A DNA stretch of 64,000 nt from Leptospiraceae bacterium (GTDB lineage: Bacteria; Spirochaetota; Leptospiria; Leptospirales; Leptospiraceae). The translations under genes were made by a program, and so were the position numbers. Shown in pieces: positions 16,744 to 26,139 of the stretch. The stretch lies in contig JACKPA010000002.1 of NCBI GenBank assembly GCA_024233865.1, positions 310,001 to 374,000 on the forward strand. The letters run 5' to 3'. The notes beneath the pieces are model-generated. The model did no database searches. It was not told where the DNA came from and saw nothing but the letters and a program-made list of their open reading frames with translations. Numbering within the stretch: position 1 is the stretch's first letter; the number at the start of each line of letters is the position of its first letter.

Positions 16744-19700
16744 TTGTTTATTGGATGTCTTTTTTTTGATCTTGTATCTTTATGGGCAGCACCGTCAGTA
16801 ATTCTGAAAGATGGTGTCGAATTTTATCTTTTAGACAAACACTTAGATATTTTGGAAGACGAGATAGGAAACTGGACAGTTGAAGATGTTAGGTCTACTA
16901 AGTTTGAGGATAAATGGATTCCAAACAAAAGGCACGCTCCTAACTATGGAGTCACTAAATCTGTTTTTTGGGTTAGAATTCAAATTGAAAATTCGCTTCC
17001 TTTACCAAATCAAGTTTTTCTTAAAATAGCAAATCCATTTTTAGATTATATCAACCTCTACGTTTTTACAGAAAACAAACTGCAAAAAGTTGTCAAGAGT
17101 GGGGAGTTGTTACCCTTTAAAGATAGAGAGATACCCAATCACCATTTTGTTTTTCTCCTAAGTCAAAATGCTTATCAGTCCAAAACAATTTTTTTAAAAA
17201 TTCAAACCAATGGAGTAATGGATTTACCAATAGTACTTTTAAGTAACAAAGCTTTTTTGGAAAATACAAAAAATGAATACACAGGGTATTTTTTATACTT
17301 TGGTATCTTATTCAGTTTGCTTCTTTATAACATTTTTCTTTACTATTCTATTCGAGAATCAGCTTACTTTTATTATGTACTATTTCTGTGTTCCATGTTA
17401 TTTTTTAACCTTTCTGCTACCGGACTAGCCAATGAATATTTATGGTCTGAGTCACCTTTGTGGGGAGACAGAGCTACAAACATTTTTGTTGCCGTTAGTA
17501 TATGCTTTGCAGGATTGTTCGCAAGAAGCTATCTTAGTATTAAAAAAAATCTACCTAAATATGACAAAATTATAGTACTTTTTATTTGGATTGTTTTGTT
17601 ATTAGGAGTAATATCTACTTTTGTGAAGTATCCAACAATGGTAGTGCTCTATGCATCCATAATACCGGCTACAATCATAGCTATTTTTGTTGGAATTCTA
17701 AGTTGGAGAAGAAAGGTTCCGGCAGCCCAGTACTATTTGCTTGCTTGGGTAGCTTTACTTATAGGAGCAAGTGTTAGAATGTTAAAAGCTCTAGGTGTTT
17801 TCTCAAGTTCGTTTGTTACGGAAAACAGTGTATTCATTGGTTCTGTCTTGGAAGTATTGTTATTTTCTTTTGGCTTGGCTGATAAAATTAATCAAGAGCG
17901 GAATGCCAAACAATATGCACAACAAGAGGCTTTGTCAGCACAAAACCAAGCCATCGAAAATTTACATAAAGCAGATAAAATCAAGGATGAATTTTTGGCG
18001 AATACATCTCATGAACTTCGCACACCCCTAAATGGTATTATAGGAATAGCAGAATCATTACTAGACGGAGTGGCAGGAAAGTTATCACAAAAAGCAAATG
18101 ACAATCTCTCAATAATTGTATATAGTACAAAAAGGCTTGCAACATTGGTTGATGATATTTTGGATTTTTCAAAGCTTAAAAACAAAGACTTGCATATCCA
18201 AAAAAAGCCAGTAGGAATCAAAGCTTTGACCGATGTAGTTGTTGTCCTTTGCAAAACACTTTTAAATGAGAAAGATGTTCAAATTGAAAATGAAATTCCA
18301 GATACTATTCCTTATGTTTTGGGTGATGAAAATCGTATTCAACAAATTCTTTACAATCTCATTGGAAATTCGGTTAAATTTACACACCGGGGTAAAATTA
18401 CAATTCATGCCTTTGTAAATAGACAAGTCACTTCTCTACAAAATATGATTACTATATCAATTTCTGATACAGGAATTGGAATACCAAAAGAAAAATACGA
18501 TATCATATTCGAATCTTTTGAGCAAGCGGATTCTTCTATCTCCAGAGAATACGGAGGAACTGGAATCGGACTTTCTATTACCAAACAACTTATTGAACTT
18601 CACGGAGGAAAGGTATGGTTCGAATCTGAGATTGGAAAAGGCTCTACATTTTTCTTTACTCTCCCTGTTACTTCATTCCAAGAAAACTTCACTGCTTCCA
18701 CCGAATCATCCAAAGTTATTAGAATAAGTAACAATGAACCAAAAATTGAAAGGAGATATAGTAGTGATAATCTTAAAATATTGATTGTAGATGATGAACC
18801 AATTAACCTTCGTGTTTTGGAAAACCACCTTAGCTTACAAAACTTTCAGGTTTTCAAAGCAGCTAATGGTTTTGAAGCTTTAGAAATGACTCAAAAAATT
18901 CAGCCGGATTTGATTTTACTTGATATTATGATGCCCAGAATGTCCGGATATGAAGTTTGTAGAACTCTAAGAGAAATTTACGAGCCTTCAAAATTACCTA
19001 TCATTATGCTAACTGCAAAAGACCTCATTATGGATAAAGTACAGGGATTTAATATTGGAGCAAATGATTATTTAACCAAACCTTTTGATAAAGAAGAGCT
19101 AATTTCTCGAATCAAAACTCATTTGCACCTCTCAAAAATTAATAAAGCTACAAGCCGTTTTTTTCCCGATGAATATTTAAAATTTTTATCACGCGAAAGT
19201 ATTATTGACGTAAACCTCGGAGACCACATTAGTAAAGAGATGAGCATAATGTTTTCGGATATACGCTCTTTTACAGCACTTTCCGAAACAATGACACCCC
19301 AAGAAAATTTTGATTTTATAAATTCTTATCTTGGTCGAGTCAGTCCTTTGATCCATAAATACAAAGGGATCATAATTAAATATCTTGGTGATGGAATCAT
19401 GTCTATATTTCCTGAAAGGTCAAATGATTCTATTGATTGTGGAATTGCCATTCAAAATGCTATACACTCTTATAATGTCAAACGAAAGGAAAAAAATAGA
19501 TTACCCATAAAAGTCGGAATGGGATTTCATTATGGTCGTATCATGATGGGACTTGTAGGAGAACCCACTAGGATGCAAGGCGATGCATTTTCGGATAACG
19601 TGAATCTAACTTCACGTTTGGAAGGCTTAACCAAACACTATGGAACCTCTATCATAATTAGTGAAAGTCTATACAATGTGCTGACGCAAAGAGAAAAATA

Positions 19701-19785
19701 CAATATTCGCTATTTGGATAAAGTTAGAGTCAAAGGTAAAAGTAACCCGGTTGCAATTTATGAAGTAATAGATGAAAGTTATTGA
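16744..19785 (+). CDS. 7TM sensor hybrid histidine kinase with receiver and class III cyclase
   Basis: A 1013-residue signalling hybrid. After a signal peptide comes a periplasmic 7TMR-DISMED2-type domain (about residues 20-170), seven transmembrane helices (about 175-380), a coiled coil and a HisKA domain with phospho-accepting His near 423. The ATPase domain has N, G1 and G2 boxes (NLIGNSVKFT, DTGIGIP, GGTGIGLSI). A receiver has DDEP near 680, the phospho-Asp near 727 and the K of LTKPFD. A class III cyclase domain begins near 835, with its first metal aspartate near 839. No ATG fits; TTG 16744 follows AAAAAGGAGG with only three bases between, so the exact start is uncertain. Phosphorylation probably controls cyclic-nucleotide synthesis. 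Confidence 0.85.
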   Translation: MFIGCLFFDLVSLWAAPSVILKDGVEFYLLDKHLDILEDEIGNWTVEDVRSTKFEDKWIPNKRHAPNYGVTKSVFWVRIQIENSLPLPNQVFLKIANPFLDYINLYVFTENKLQKVVKSGELLPFKDREIPNHHFVFLLSQNAYQSKTIFLKIQTNGVMDLPIVLLSNKAFLENTKNEYTGYFLYFGILFSLLLYNIFLYYSIRESAYFYYVLFLCSMLFFNLSATGLANEYLWSESPLWGDRATNIFVAVSICFAGLFARSYLSIKKNLPKYDKIIVLFIWIVLLLGVISTFVKYPTMVVLYASIIPATIIAIFVGILSWRRKVPAAQYYLLAWVALLIGASVRMLKALGVFSSSFVTENSVFIGSVLEVLLFSFGLADKINQERNAKQYAQQEALSAQNQAIENLHKADKIKDEFLANTSHELRTPLNGIIGIAESLLDGVAGKLSQKANDNLSIIVYSTKRLATLVDDILDFSKLKNKDLHIQKKPVGIKALTDVVVVLCKTLLNEKDVQIENEIPDTIPYVLGDENRIQQILYNLIGNSVKFTHRGKITIHAFVNRQVTSLQNMITISISDTGIGIPKEKYDIIFESFEQADSSISREYGGTGIGLSITKQLIELHGGKVWFESEIGKGSTFFFTLPVTSFQENFTASTESSKVIRISNNEPKIERRYSSDNLKILIVDDEPINLRVLENHLSLQNFQVFKAANGFEALEMTQKIQPDLILLDIMMPRMSGYEVCRTLREIYEPSKLPIIMLTAKDLIMDKVQGFNIGANDYLTKPFDKEELISRIKTHLHLSKINKATSRFFPDEYLKFLSRESIIDVNLGDHISKEMSIMFSDIRSFTALSETMTPQENFDFINSYLGRVSPLIHKYKGIIIKYLGDGIMSIFPERSNDSIDCGIAIQNAIHSYNVKRKEKNRLPIKVGMGFHYGRIMMGLVGEPTRMQGDAFSDNVNLTSRLEGLTKHYGTSIIISESLYNVLTQREKYNIRYLDKVRVKGKSNPVAIYEVIDESY

Positions 19786-19804
19786 ATTCCATTGAATTCC
19801 AATC
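19784..19804. repeat. Tandem 10-bp repeat at the kinase stop codon
   Basis: The unit attgaattcc occurs in tandem, overlapping the TGA of the kinase gene just before the AAA/nuclease gene. It may be a small duplication at the junction; its cause cannot be told. Confidence 0.4.
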
Positions 19805-19859
19805 CAAATTTAAATAAATTTATCCTTTACAAATTTCTTTTTTTGATAAGAGTAAACCT

Positions 19860-21593
19860 ATGTTACAAATAGCTTACGGTGAAGCCAATTTTGAAAATTT
19901 AAGAAAAGACAAATCTTTTTTTGTAGATAAAACACATTTTATTCCCTTGGTGGAGAGAATTAAAAAGTTTTTTTTTATTCGACCTCGTAGGTTTGGAAAG
20001 AGTCTTTGGATAAGTGTGTTAATTTCTTACTATGACATTAATGGTGAAAAAAAGTTTGATGAATTGTTTGATGGACTGTACATAAAGGAAAATCCTACAG
20101 AGTATAAAAACTCCTACCTTGTGTTAAAGTTTGATTTTTCTGGATTGAATACGGTTAATTTAGAATCATTAAGAAGAGATTTTAATAATCGAATTAGATC
20201 TTCCATAGAACAGTTGTTTCGTTCCAATGATTCTATTTTTGGAAACGAGTTTTATACCTTGTTTTTGGAAAAATCCAAAGACATGTCTGCATCTGTAATG
20301 ATTGATTTTCTGAAAAAAGAAGTATTAAATACGCGAAATAAAGTCTACACATTCATAGATGAGTATGATCACTTTGCCAATAAACTTGCCTCAGAAGGAA
20401 GAGAAACATTTGTAAGAGACATCATTTCCAAAACCGGTTTTGTACGAGAATTTTATGAACAAATGAAAGTAGGAAGCGGTGAAGGAGCGTTTGAAAGATT
20501 TTTCATCACAGGAGTATCGCCAATTATGCTAGATGAATTGGCAAGTGGTTTTAATATCATGAGTAACATGACAACCGATTATGAATACAATGAGATGTTG
20601 GGTTTTACGGAAGAGGAAGTTAGAGGAATCTTAGACAAGGTATCAATTGATAAGATTGAATTAAAGAACAAAGAAGAAGTTTTTCAAGATTTAGTACAAT
20701 ATTATAACGGATATAAATTTAATCATAATGCAAATAAATCCGTATTTAATTCGGATATGGTAATGTATTTTTTTCAACATTTTAGCAGACATGGCTACCC
20801 TGATGAAATATTAGACTTAAACGTAAAAACAGACTACAATAAACTTCGAGGCTTGATAGTAGGCACAAGTGGAAAAGATAAACTACAACAAATAATAGAA
20901 GAAATCAATGAAAAAAGTGTAATAGAAGTCGATTTGGTTCAGAGGTTTAATTTTGAAAACAGGTTTGATGATAATGAAATCAAGTCCTTATTGTATTTTT
21001 TTGGTTTGCTTACCTATAAAGGTATAGAAGAGATGGTGATACCAAACTATGTGATCAAGACATTGTTCTGGGAATACCTGCGAAACTTTCTAAAGGAAGA
21101 AAAGAAAATAGAGTTCTATATGGAACCCCTCAAGAAAGCTCTAAACGCAATGGCAAAAGAAGGGAATCCGGATTATTTAAAAGACCTAGCGGAAGAATTT
21201 TTTTTTACAAAGTTATCTTCTTATGATTATTCGAATTTATCCGAAAAACATATCAAGGTATTGTTTATATCTTATTTTACCTTAAGCAAGCTTTACAATG
21301 TAATATCAGAACGAGAACTAAGTCAAAGGAAAAGAATTGATTTATTGTTTGAAGCCAATCCTGCGTATTACAACTATGTGTTGTATAACTTTATCGTAGA
21401 GTTCAAATACATTCGCAAAACAGACAGTGAAAAAAAGGCAAAAGAAAAAAGGGATCAAGCAATCGAGCAGGCACAAGAATACTATGAAATCTACAAGAGG
21501 GACTTTAAGCAGTTTGGTAGAGAGTTGCGTTCTATTGCTTTGATCGTATCTCATACACAGGATGTGGAGATAGTAAAGTTGGGTGGCTTTTGA
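19860..21593 (+). CDS. AAA-ATPase-like protein with C-terminal PD-(D/E)XK nuclease domain
   Basis: A 577-residue member of the widespread AAA-ATPase-like (PF09820) plus PD-(D/E)XK (PF08011) family. The N-terminus has YGEANFENLRKDKSFFVDKT and the RPRRFGKSLWISVL P-loop variant (GKS). FIDEYDHFANK follows as the Walker B-type segment. The nuclease core is visible near the end as RKRIDLLFE followed by FIVEFKYIRK (ExK). Such genes are often horizontally acquired and multi-copy; their biological role is unclear. It lies tail-to-tail with brxL at the edge of the BREX island and is preceded by a 74-base gap after the kinase gene. Confidence 0.85.
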   Translation: MLQIAYGEANFENLRKDKSFFVDKTHFIPLVERIKKFFFIRPRRFGKSLWISVLISYYDINGEKKFDELFDGLYIKENPTEYKNSYLVLKFDFSGLNTVNLESLRRDFNNRIRSSIEQLFRSNDSIFGNEFYTLFLEKSKDMSASVMIDFLKKEVLNTRNKVYTFIDEYDHFANKLASEGRETFVRDIISKTGFVREFYEQMKVGSGEGAFERFFITGVSPIMLDELASGFNIMSNMTTDYEYNEMLGFTEEEVRGILDKVSIDKIELKNKEEVFQDLVQYYNGYKFNHNANKSVFNSDMVMYFFQHFSRHGYPDEILDLNVKTDYNKLRGLIVGTSGKDKLQQIIEEINEKSVIEVDLVQRFNFENRFDDNEIKSLLYFFGLLTYKGIEEMVIPNYVIKTLFWEYLRNFLKEEKKIEFYMEPLKKALNAMAKEGNPDYLKDLAEEFFFTKLSSYDYSNLSEKHIKVLFISYFTLSKLYNVISERELSQRKRIDLLFEANPAYYNYVLYNFIVEFKYIRKTDSEKKAKEKRDQAIEQAQEYYEIYKRDFKQFGRELRSIALIVSHTQDVEIVKLGGF

Positions 21594-21642
21594 GAAAAGT
21601 ATAAAAAATTTTCATCTTTAGTAATCAAATGCTTTCTTTCAT

Positions 21643-23688
21643 TTAATCCACCAAGGCTTTTAGCAGTGCATCCTTTATATCAGAATAAAATTGAATGTCT
21701 ATCTTTGTTGCCATATCATCAGATAAGTCAAACAATTGCTTTCTACATGAAACAGGCATTAATAATGTAGACGCTCCCTTCTCTACAGCTGCCTCTGCTA
21801 AAGAAACAGCATTATGAATCGGTTCTATAGAACCTCCTAAATTCACTTCACCAATGACAACTATCCCTCCTTTGACATTTTTTTTAAGCAAAGAAGTGCA
21901 TAGAGCAATCAGTGCAGGCACCCCTAGTTTTGAACCAGACTTACTTGCGTCAAATGCCCTTAGTTGTACCGAAAACTCGTGTTGCCTAGGGTCTTTATCA
22001 CCAACTAGTTGATTTGCTTTTACATATAAATTTTGTTCGGCAAATCCAATACTCTCTTTAAATCCAGGTGGCACTGGTTTATTTAAAATCTTAATTCCAT
22101 TACCAGGTCCTTCGTTAATTTCGATCCTATATAGACCCGAATTTTCATCTATTCCACCAGGACTAAAGCACCAAATTTGCCCTGGTTCTAGAGGATCACC
22201 TCCTATCTGATTATCACTCCGTAATTCAGGTGTACTTACAAACTTTTCAATACCATCCATCCCCATTACATAACTAAAATGTGTATTTCGAAATTCGGCT
22301 GAACCGATTCTTTTTTGTTGTTCCTTTACCCGCCTTCTAGTTTCCAAGGCAATTCTGGCAGCCCATTCTAGATCTTCATCGGGTATTTCCACTTCTCCGT
22401 CAGGATAGAGTAATTTTAATAAACCGCTTATTGTTTTATTTACAGCATTTGTATCCCTTCCGGACAAGGCACCACCAAAGTTGATCCTATTTTGTAGATG
22501 GTTTAACCTATTTTGATTCCTCAATTGTGTCCAACATTCAGAAAGGAAATCACTCACCAAACCAAAGTGTGAAGTTAATGATTCTTTGCTAATCTTGGGA
22601 ACATCCCATCCTGGTAAAAAGCAATGTATTCTATCCATAAAAGCCGTATCGTCTCTCATTTCAGCCGGCATTGGTCCGAATAAATGTCCTATTCTTTGTT
22701 GGTGTTCAACATCTACATCAAAATTTCCTACTAACACCATACTTCCGGACGCACGTATACTCTCTTTTCCACGACTAAACTCACCGGATTCCATATAACC
22801 TTTCATGATGTTTACGCCATCTTTTTGATCAAAAGAGATTCCCGAAACCTCATCAAAACAAACAACATCGTACTGACAAACAAGTCCTCTGCGACCGTTG
22901 GAATTGTTCACAAACATTTTTGCTACGGTTGCCTTTCCACCTGATATTAGGTGGGCATAAGGGGAAACTTGTTGAAACAGATGGCTCTTTCCAGTTCCCC
23001 TTGGACCTAGTTCTACTAAATTGTAATTTCTTTCTACAAATGGTACCATCCTTAGAATTAACGCATTTTTCTGTCTTTCTGAGAATGTGTCTGGGTCAAA
23101 ACCAATAGATCGTAAAAGGAGATTTTTCCATTCTTCAGTTGTAAAATTCTTTCTCGCTTTTGCTAAATCATTTAGAACATCTCTTTTGGACAACTGTATT
23201 TCACGTATAGAATCAACACCAAAAGGTCTACCTCTTCCTTCCTCTGTGATTATTTCATCATAACTAATTGTAATTTCAGCATAAAATCCACCGGTTAACA
23301 TCCTCTCGTGTTGAGATACCAGTTCGCTGTTAATCCTTGCGTCTTTTAGCTGTAGAGAAGGTATATTTGCCAGATAGGAATTCGTTTTCTCGTCTAACCT
23401 TGCGGTTATAATATCAATGACTTTGATGGGTCCTTTTTCCTTTGCTCTTGATTTGAATAACTCCTCCTCTCCGGCACGAACGGTTTTATCTTTCAACTGA
23501 CGTTGAACTACTTCCAAACCTTCCTCAATCTCTTCTTGGTTTACGGATGCACAGTATTTCCCCAATAGAAATTCTACAACATAGGTTGGGACAGGAAACT
23601 GCTTATTAAATATTCTCACCAAGTCTTTTCTCACAAGGTAACCATCCAAACAACCAATAGCGATCCTATCTAATTCGTCTAATTCCAT
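21643..23688 (-). CDS. brxL: BREX AAA+/Lon-like protein BrxL
   Basis: The sixth core component of type 1 BREX phage defence, an AAA+ protein with a Lon-like C-terminus. Walker A is GPRGTGKSH (residues 228-236) and Walker B VVCFDE (275-280). The Lon-like region has DASKSGSKLGVPALIALC and GEVNLGGSIEPIHNAVSLAEA; the usual catalytic lysine of Lon is not seen, in line with a non-protease role. The 681 residues are full length. The ATG is served by GGAGGAGG about 10 bases upstream. That site lies in a 46-bp remnant of the pglZ 3' end (23699-23744), showing that brxL once followed pglZ directly. Confidence 0.95.
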   Translation of the reverse strand: MELDELDRIAIGCLDGYLVRKDLVRIFNKQFPVPTYVVEFLLGKYCASVNQEEIEEGLEVVQRQLKDKTVRAGEEELFKSRAKEKGPIKVIDIITARLDEKTNSYLANIPSLQLKDARINSELVSQHERMLTGGFYAEITISYDEIITEEGRGRPFGVDSIREIQLSKRDVLNDLAKARKNFTTEEWKNLLLRSIGFDPDTFSERQKNALILRMVPFVERNYNLVELGPRGTGKSHLFQQVSPYAHLISGGKATVAKMFVNNSNGRRGLVCQYDVVCFDEVSGISFDQKDGVNIMKGYMESGEFSRGKESIRASGSMVLVGNFDVDVEHQQRIGHLFGPMPAEMRDDTAFMDRIHCFLPGWDVPKISKESLTSHFGLVSDFLSECWTQLRNQNRLNHLQNRINFGGALSGRDTNAVNKTISGLLKLLYPDGEVEIPDEDLEWAARIALETRRRVKEQQKRIGSAEFRNTHFSYVMGMDGIEKFVSTPELRSDNQIGGDPLEPGQIWCFSPGGIDENSGLYRIEINEGPGNGIKILNKPVPPGFKESIGFAEQNLYVKANQLVGDKDPRQHEFSVQLRAFDASKSGSKLGVPALIALCTSLLKKNVKGGIVVIGEVNLGGSIEPIHNAVSLAEAAVEKGASTLLMPVSCRKQLFDLSDDMATKIDIQFYSDIKDALLKALVD

Positions 23689-23698
23689 CTACTATATG

Positions 23699-23744
23699 CC
23701 TCCTCCTATTATTGTCTCCATTTGTGAAAGAACCTAGTTCGAGT
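23699..23744 (-). repeat. Remnant copy of the pglZ 3' end (cassette boundary, brxL side)
   Basis: These 46 bases match 26150-26195, the last coding bases of pglZ, at 42 of 46 positions in the same orientation. The mismatches are one transition and a three-base block that makes an in-frame TAG here. The copy contains the GGAGGAGG that serves brxL. The MBL gene stops three bases before it. Confidence 0.93.
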
Positions 23745-23747
23745 TAG

Positions 23748-24851
23748 TTAATTATGATAAATACAAGAATTATTTGTACTGTTACTAACTTTGATTCCAT
23801 ATGAGCCTATTTTTATATGAATATCACCTTGACATTGAATAGGATTTGATTCACTTTGATAATGGATTAAAAAGGGTCTGAATTCTTTTGGAAAGGTTTT
23901 AAATTTTTCAAAATCGATTGGTTCTTTATTTATACAATGTTTTGAAAGGCAAGTACACCAAGGATAAATATTATGCTTATTAATCAATTTTAAAACTTCT
24001 TCATGAGGATGTGTTCTTCCATTTGCAGAGATAAATACTTTTTTTCCCTTTAACTTTTTTCCAAACCAATATTCAAAGGTTTCTAAATTATTATTTTCTC
24101 TTGAACCATGGTGAGGTATTTTCAATAAATCTGCATTTAGATCATATACTCCACTACGATTCATCATTCTTTTATGCTCTAAAATTTGATTTTCTGTAGT
24201 ATCACCAGCAAAAATAAATTTATTTCCTAAAAAATCAAATTCTAAAACAATAGATGAGTCATTCATTTCCGGGAAATGATTCAAGTCAAAATTCTTTTTT
24301 AAAATAAATCCATGGATTATCCCTTTGATTTTAGAAAGAGGCATATATATCTTAGCATTAACTTTTGGAATTTCTTTTATGCGTAAAATATCTTCTAGTC
24401 CTTTTGCCTCTCTAACTATATCCCTATTTTTTGTTATAAAGGAAAGTAAAGATATTAAACTTTTCATTGGAGAGCGAACTTCCATGTTATTATCTGATAA
24501 GGTAAGAACTTCTTTTATTTTTTCTTTATATTTATTAATAATTTCTTCATGTACTTTAGAATTCATACTAAAGACGGGTGGAATTAGCATACTAAGAATT
24601 TCAAAGTTTTCAGTATTTAAAATTTCTTCAATTCCTCGTATATGATCAATGTGCAGATGGGTTACTACTAAGAGAGCAATTTTCTTAGCTTTTCTCTTTT
24701 TTAGAAATAAACTCACAGGATGAATTGTTTGATTTCCTACTTTCAGTATGTGAGAATCAATAACAATATATTGGCTGTAATTATCTTCTATAAATTCGAT
24801 TACAATTGAGTCCCCATGCAGAACATTAAAAATGTGAATGTGAATTTCCAT
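23748..24851 (-). CDS. ComEC-like MBL-fold hydrolase in BREX cassette
   Basis: A 367-residue soluble metallo-beta-lactamase-fold protein resembling the C-terminal domain of ComEC. The metal site looks complete: THLHIDH (H65, H67, D69, H70), FAGDTT (D217), PHHGS (H247/H248) and HPHEE (H281/H283), plus the family's NVLHGDS opening. It has no membrane segments, so it is not a DNA channel. The substrate is unknown; this fold includes nucleases and phosphodiesterases. It is the last gene of a three-gene minus-strand cassette, 13 bases after the 149-residue gene. The cassette lies between pglZ and brxL and appears AT-richer than the BREX genes. Confidence 0.85.
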   Translation of the reverse strand: MEIHIHIFNVLHGDSIVIEFIEDNYSQYIVIDSHILKVGNQTIHPVSLFLKKRKAKKIALLVVTHLHIDHIRGIEEILNTENFEILSMLIPPVFSMNSKVHEEIINKYKEKIKEVLTLSDNNMEVRSPMKSLISLLSFITKNRDIVREAKGLEDILRIKEIPKVNAKIYMPLSKIKGIIHGFILKKNFDLNHFPEMNDSSIVLEFDFLGNKFIFAGDTTENQILEHKRMMNRSGVYDLNADLLKIPHHGSRENNNLETFEYWFGKKLKGKKVFISANGRTHPHEEVLKLINKHNIYPWCTCLSKHCINKEPIDFEKFKTFPKEFRPFLIHYQSESNPIQCQGDIHIKIGSYGIKVSNSTNNSCIYHN

Positions 24852-24864
24852 GTTGTTTTGAACA

Positions 24865-25311
24865 TTAAATATTATCTAACAATGTTAATAACTCTTCACA
24901 TTCAGAGTCAATATTCTTTTTTACCTCTCTTTTTTCAATTGTTTGGTAACGAATTCCGTTAACTTTTTCTTTTATTACATAAGATATAGGTTGTCCAAAT
25001 TTTATTAAAGAAATATCTGTAAACAATTCTTTTGGGAATTGAATAATTTGATTATTTATTGATATTCGAACAAAATCTTCTAAATTCGATGCCCAACCAA
25101 GAACAGTTCCATCAATAGAAACAATAATATTTTCTTTAACGAACTCATTTTGAATATCAAAAGGTAAAATTCTATTATCGATATCTGATTCTGTTTGAAA
25201 AATTGGGCGATTATGAATGATTACATTTCCATTTGTATACATATCAGGAAATGACTCTACGTTTGTTCTAAAATCATTATTAAATTTAATTTCAGTAATT
25301 GTATTTTTCAT
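24865..25311 (-). CDS. Small beta-rich protein of the BREX cassette
   Basis: A 148-residue protein that I cannot assign to a named family. The middle (IIVSIDGTVLGWASNLEDFVRISIN, read in two parts) alternates hydrophobic and polar residues, and ISLIKFGQPISYVIKEKVNGIRY follows. Together they suggest a compact beta-barrel, with a helical tail. There is no signal peptide or membrane segment. ATG 25311 or the adjacent GTG 25314 may be used; both overlap the TGA stop of the 243-residue gene, so the two are probably translated together. I recall small proteins of this look next to TIGR04255 genes, but that link needs a profile search. Confidence 0.75.
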   Translation of the reverse strand: MKNTITEIKFNNDFRTNVESFPDMYTNGNVIIHNRPIFQTESDIDNRILPFDIQNEFVKENIIVSIDGTVLGWASNLEDFVRISINNQIIQFPKELFTDISLIKFGQPISYVIKEKVNGIRYQTIEKREVKKNIDSECEELLTLLDNI

Positions 25312-26027
25312 CACAGACTCTCTTTTAATCCATTTCTAATTCCCATAGTTATATCTTTCATTTTTATACTTTGGTATTTTATAAAGTTTAATAGTTTAAA
25401 TTGCGGGATTTCAATATCACGTTGAAATAAATCTATATCCAAAATTAAAGCCTCTTTAGCTTTGGGTTGATAATAAAAATATTTTTCTCTTTCTCTTTCT
25501 CTGTATGGTCCAAATTGAATGTTTAAAAAAGTATTATCATCCAATGCTTCAAAAACAATTGCTATATCATTTGGCTTAGAAAATGTATTTTGAATTATAT
25601 CACTCATTGTTTTGTTTTGATTTAATAAGATATTTTTTATTCCTTCATAATTGAATTTTTCTTCTTCTACTAATATCAAACATCTAAACCCAATTCTACT
25701 AAAAGTTTTTAAACTGCCGAATTCTAAATGATTCAAAATTTGATCTGAAATTTTAATTATAGATTCTGATGACACTTCTTCTATCAATATTCCATCTTTA
25801 TAATTTGAATCTCCATTTAGGGATTTTATTGAAAAATTTAAATTATAGTTTTGATTTCCAAGTTCTGAGGATAGATTGATAATATGATTCTGAGTATTAA
25901 TATTAATATTATTTTTCATTTTGTTATTTATTGAAATATCATGGAAAAATTGAGAATATTCACCTAATTTATCCAAAATTTCATAACATAAATAATCAAT
26001 TCTAAAGATCCACCTATAAACTAGCAT
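25311..26027 (-). CDS. TIGR04255-like protein of the BREX cassette
   Basis: A 238-residue protein (from ATG 26027; a GTG at 26042 would add five residues). It tentatively resembles the TIGR04255 family, based on the central FSRIGFRCLILVEEE segment, a following domain of about 100 residues with ALDDNTFLNIQFGP, and overall length. No catalytic motif, membrane segment or signal peptide is seen. It is the first gene of the cassette and overlaps the next one by a few bases. A possible promoter (TTGACT, 17 bases, ATTATT) lies just upstream, in the gap after pglZ. The function is unknown. Confidence 0.7.
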   Translation of the reverse strand: MLVYRWIFRIDYLCYEILDKLGEYSQFFHDISINNKMKNNININTQNHIINLSSELGNQNYNLNFSIKSLNGDSNYKDGILIEEVSSESIIKISDQILNHLEFGSLKTFSRIGFRCLILVEEEKFNYEGIKNILLNQNKTMSDIIQNTFSKPNDIAIVFEALDDNTFLNIQFGPYREREREKYFYYQPKAKEALILDIDLFQRDIEIPQFKLLNFIKYQSIKMKDITMGIRNGLKESL

Positions 26028-26059
26028 AATTGTGATTATCACTTTTAAGAATCAAATCT

Positions 26060-26088
26060 AATAATTGTAATAAAACAGAAATAGTCAA
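26060..26088 (-). promoter_or_regulatory. Candidate promoter of the three-gene cassette
   Basis: On the minus strand TTGACT (26088-26083) is followed after 17 bases by ATTATT (26065-26060), in the 98-110 base gap between the pglZ stop and the cassette. If real, the cassette is transcribed independently of BREX, and its transcript could also read into brxL. Confidence 0.35.
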
Positions 26089-26139
26089 CTGTTTTCAATT
26101 TTTTTTAATTACTCTCTCATTTTTATATGGTTTCGTTTG

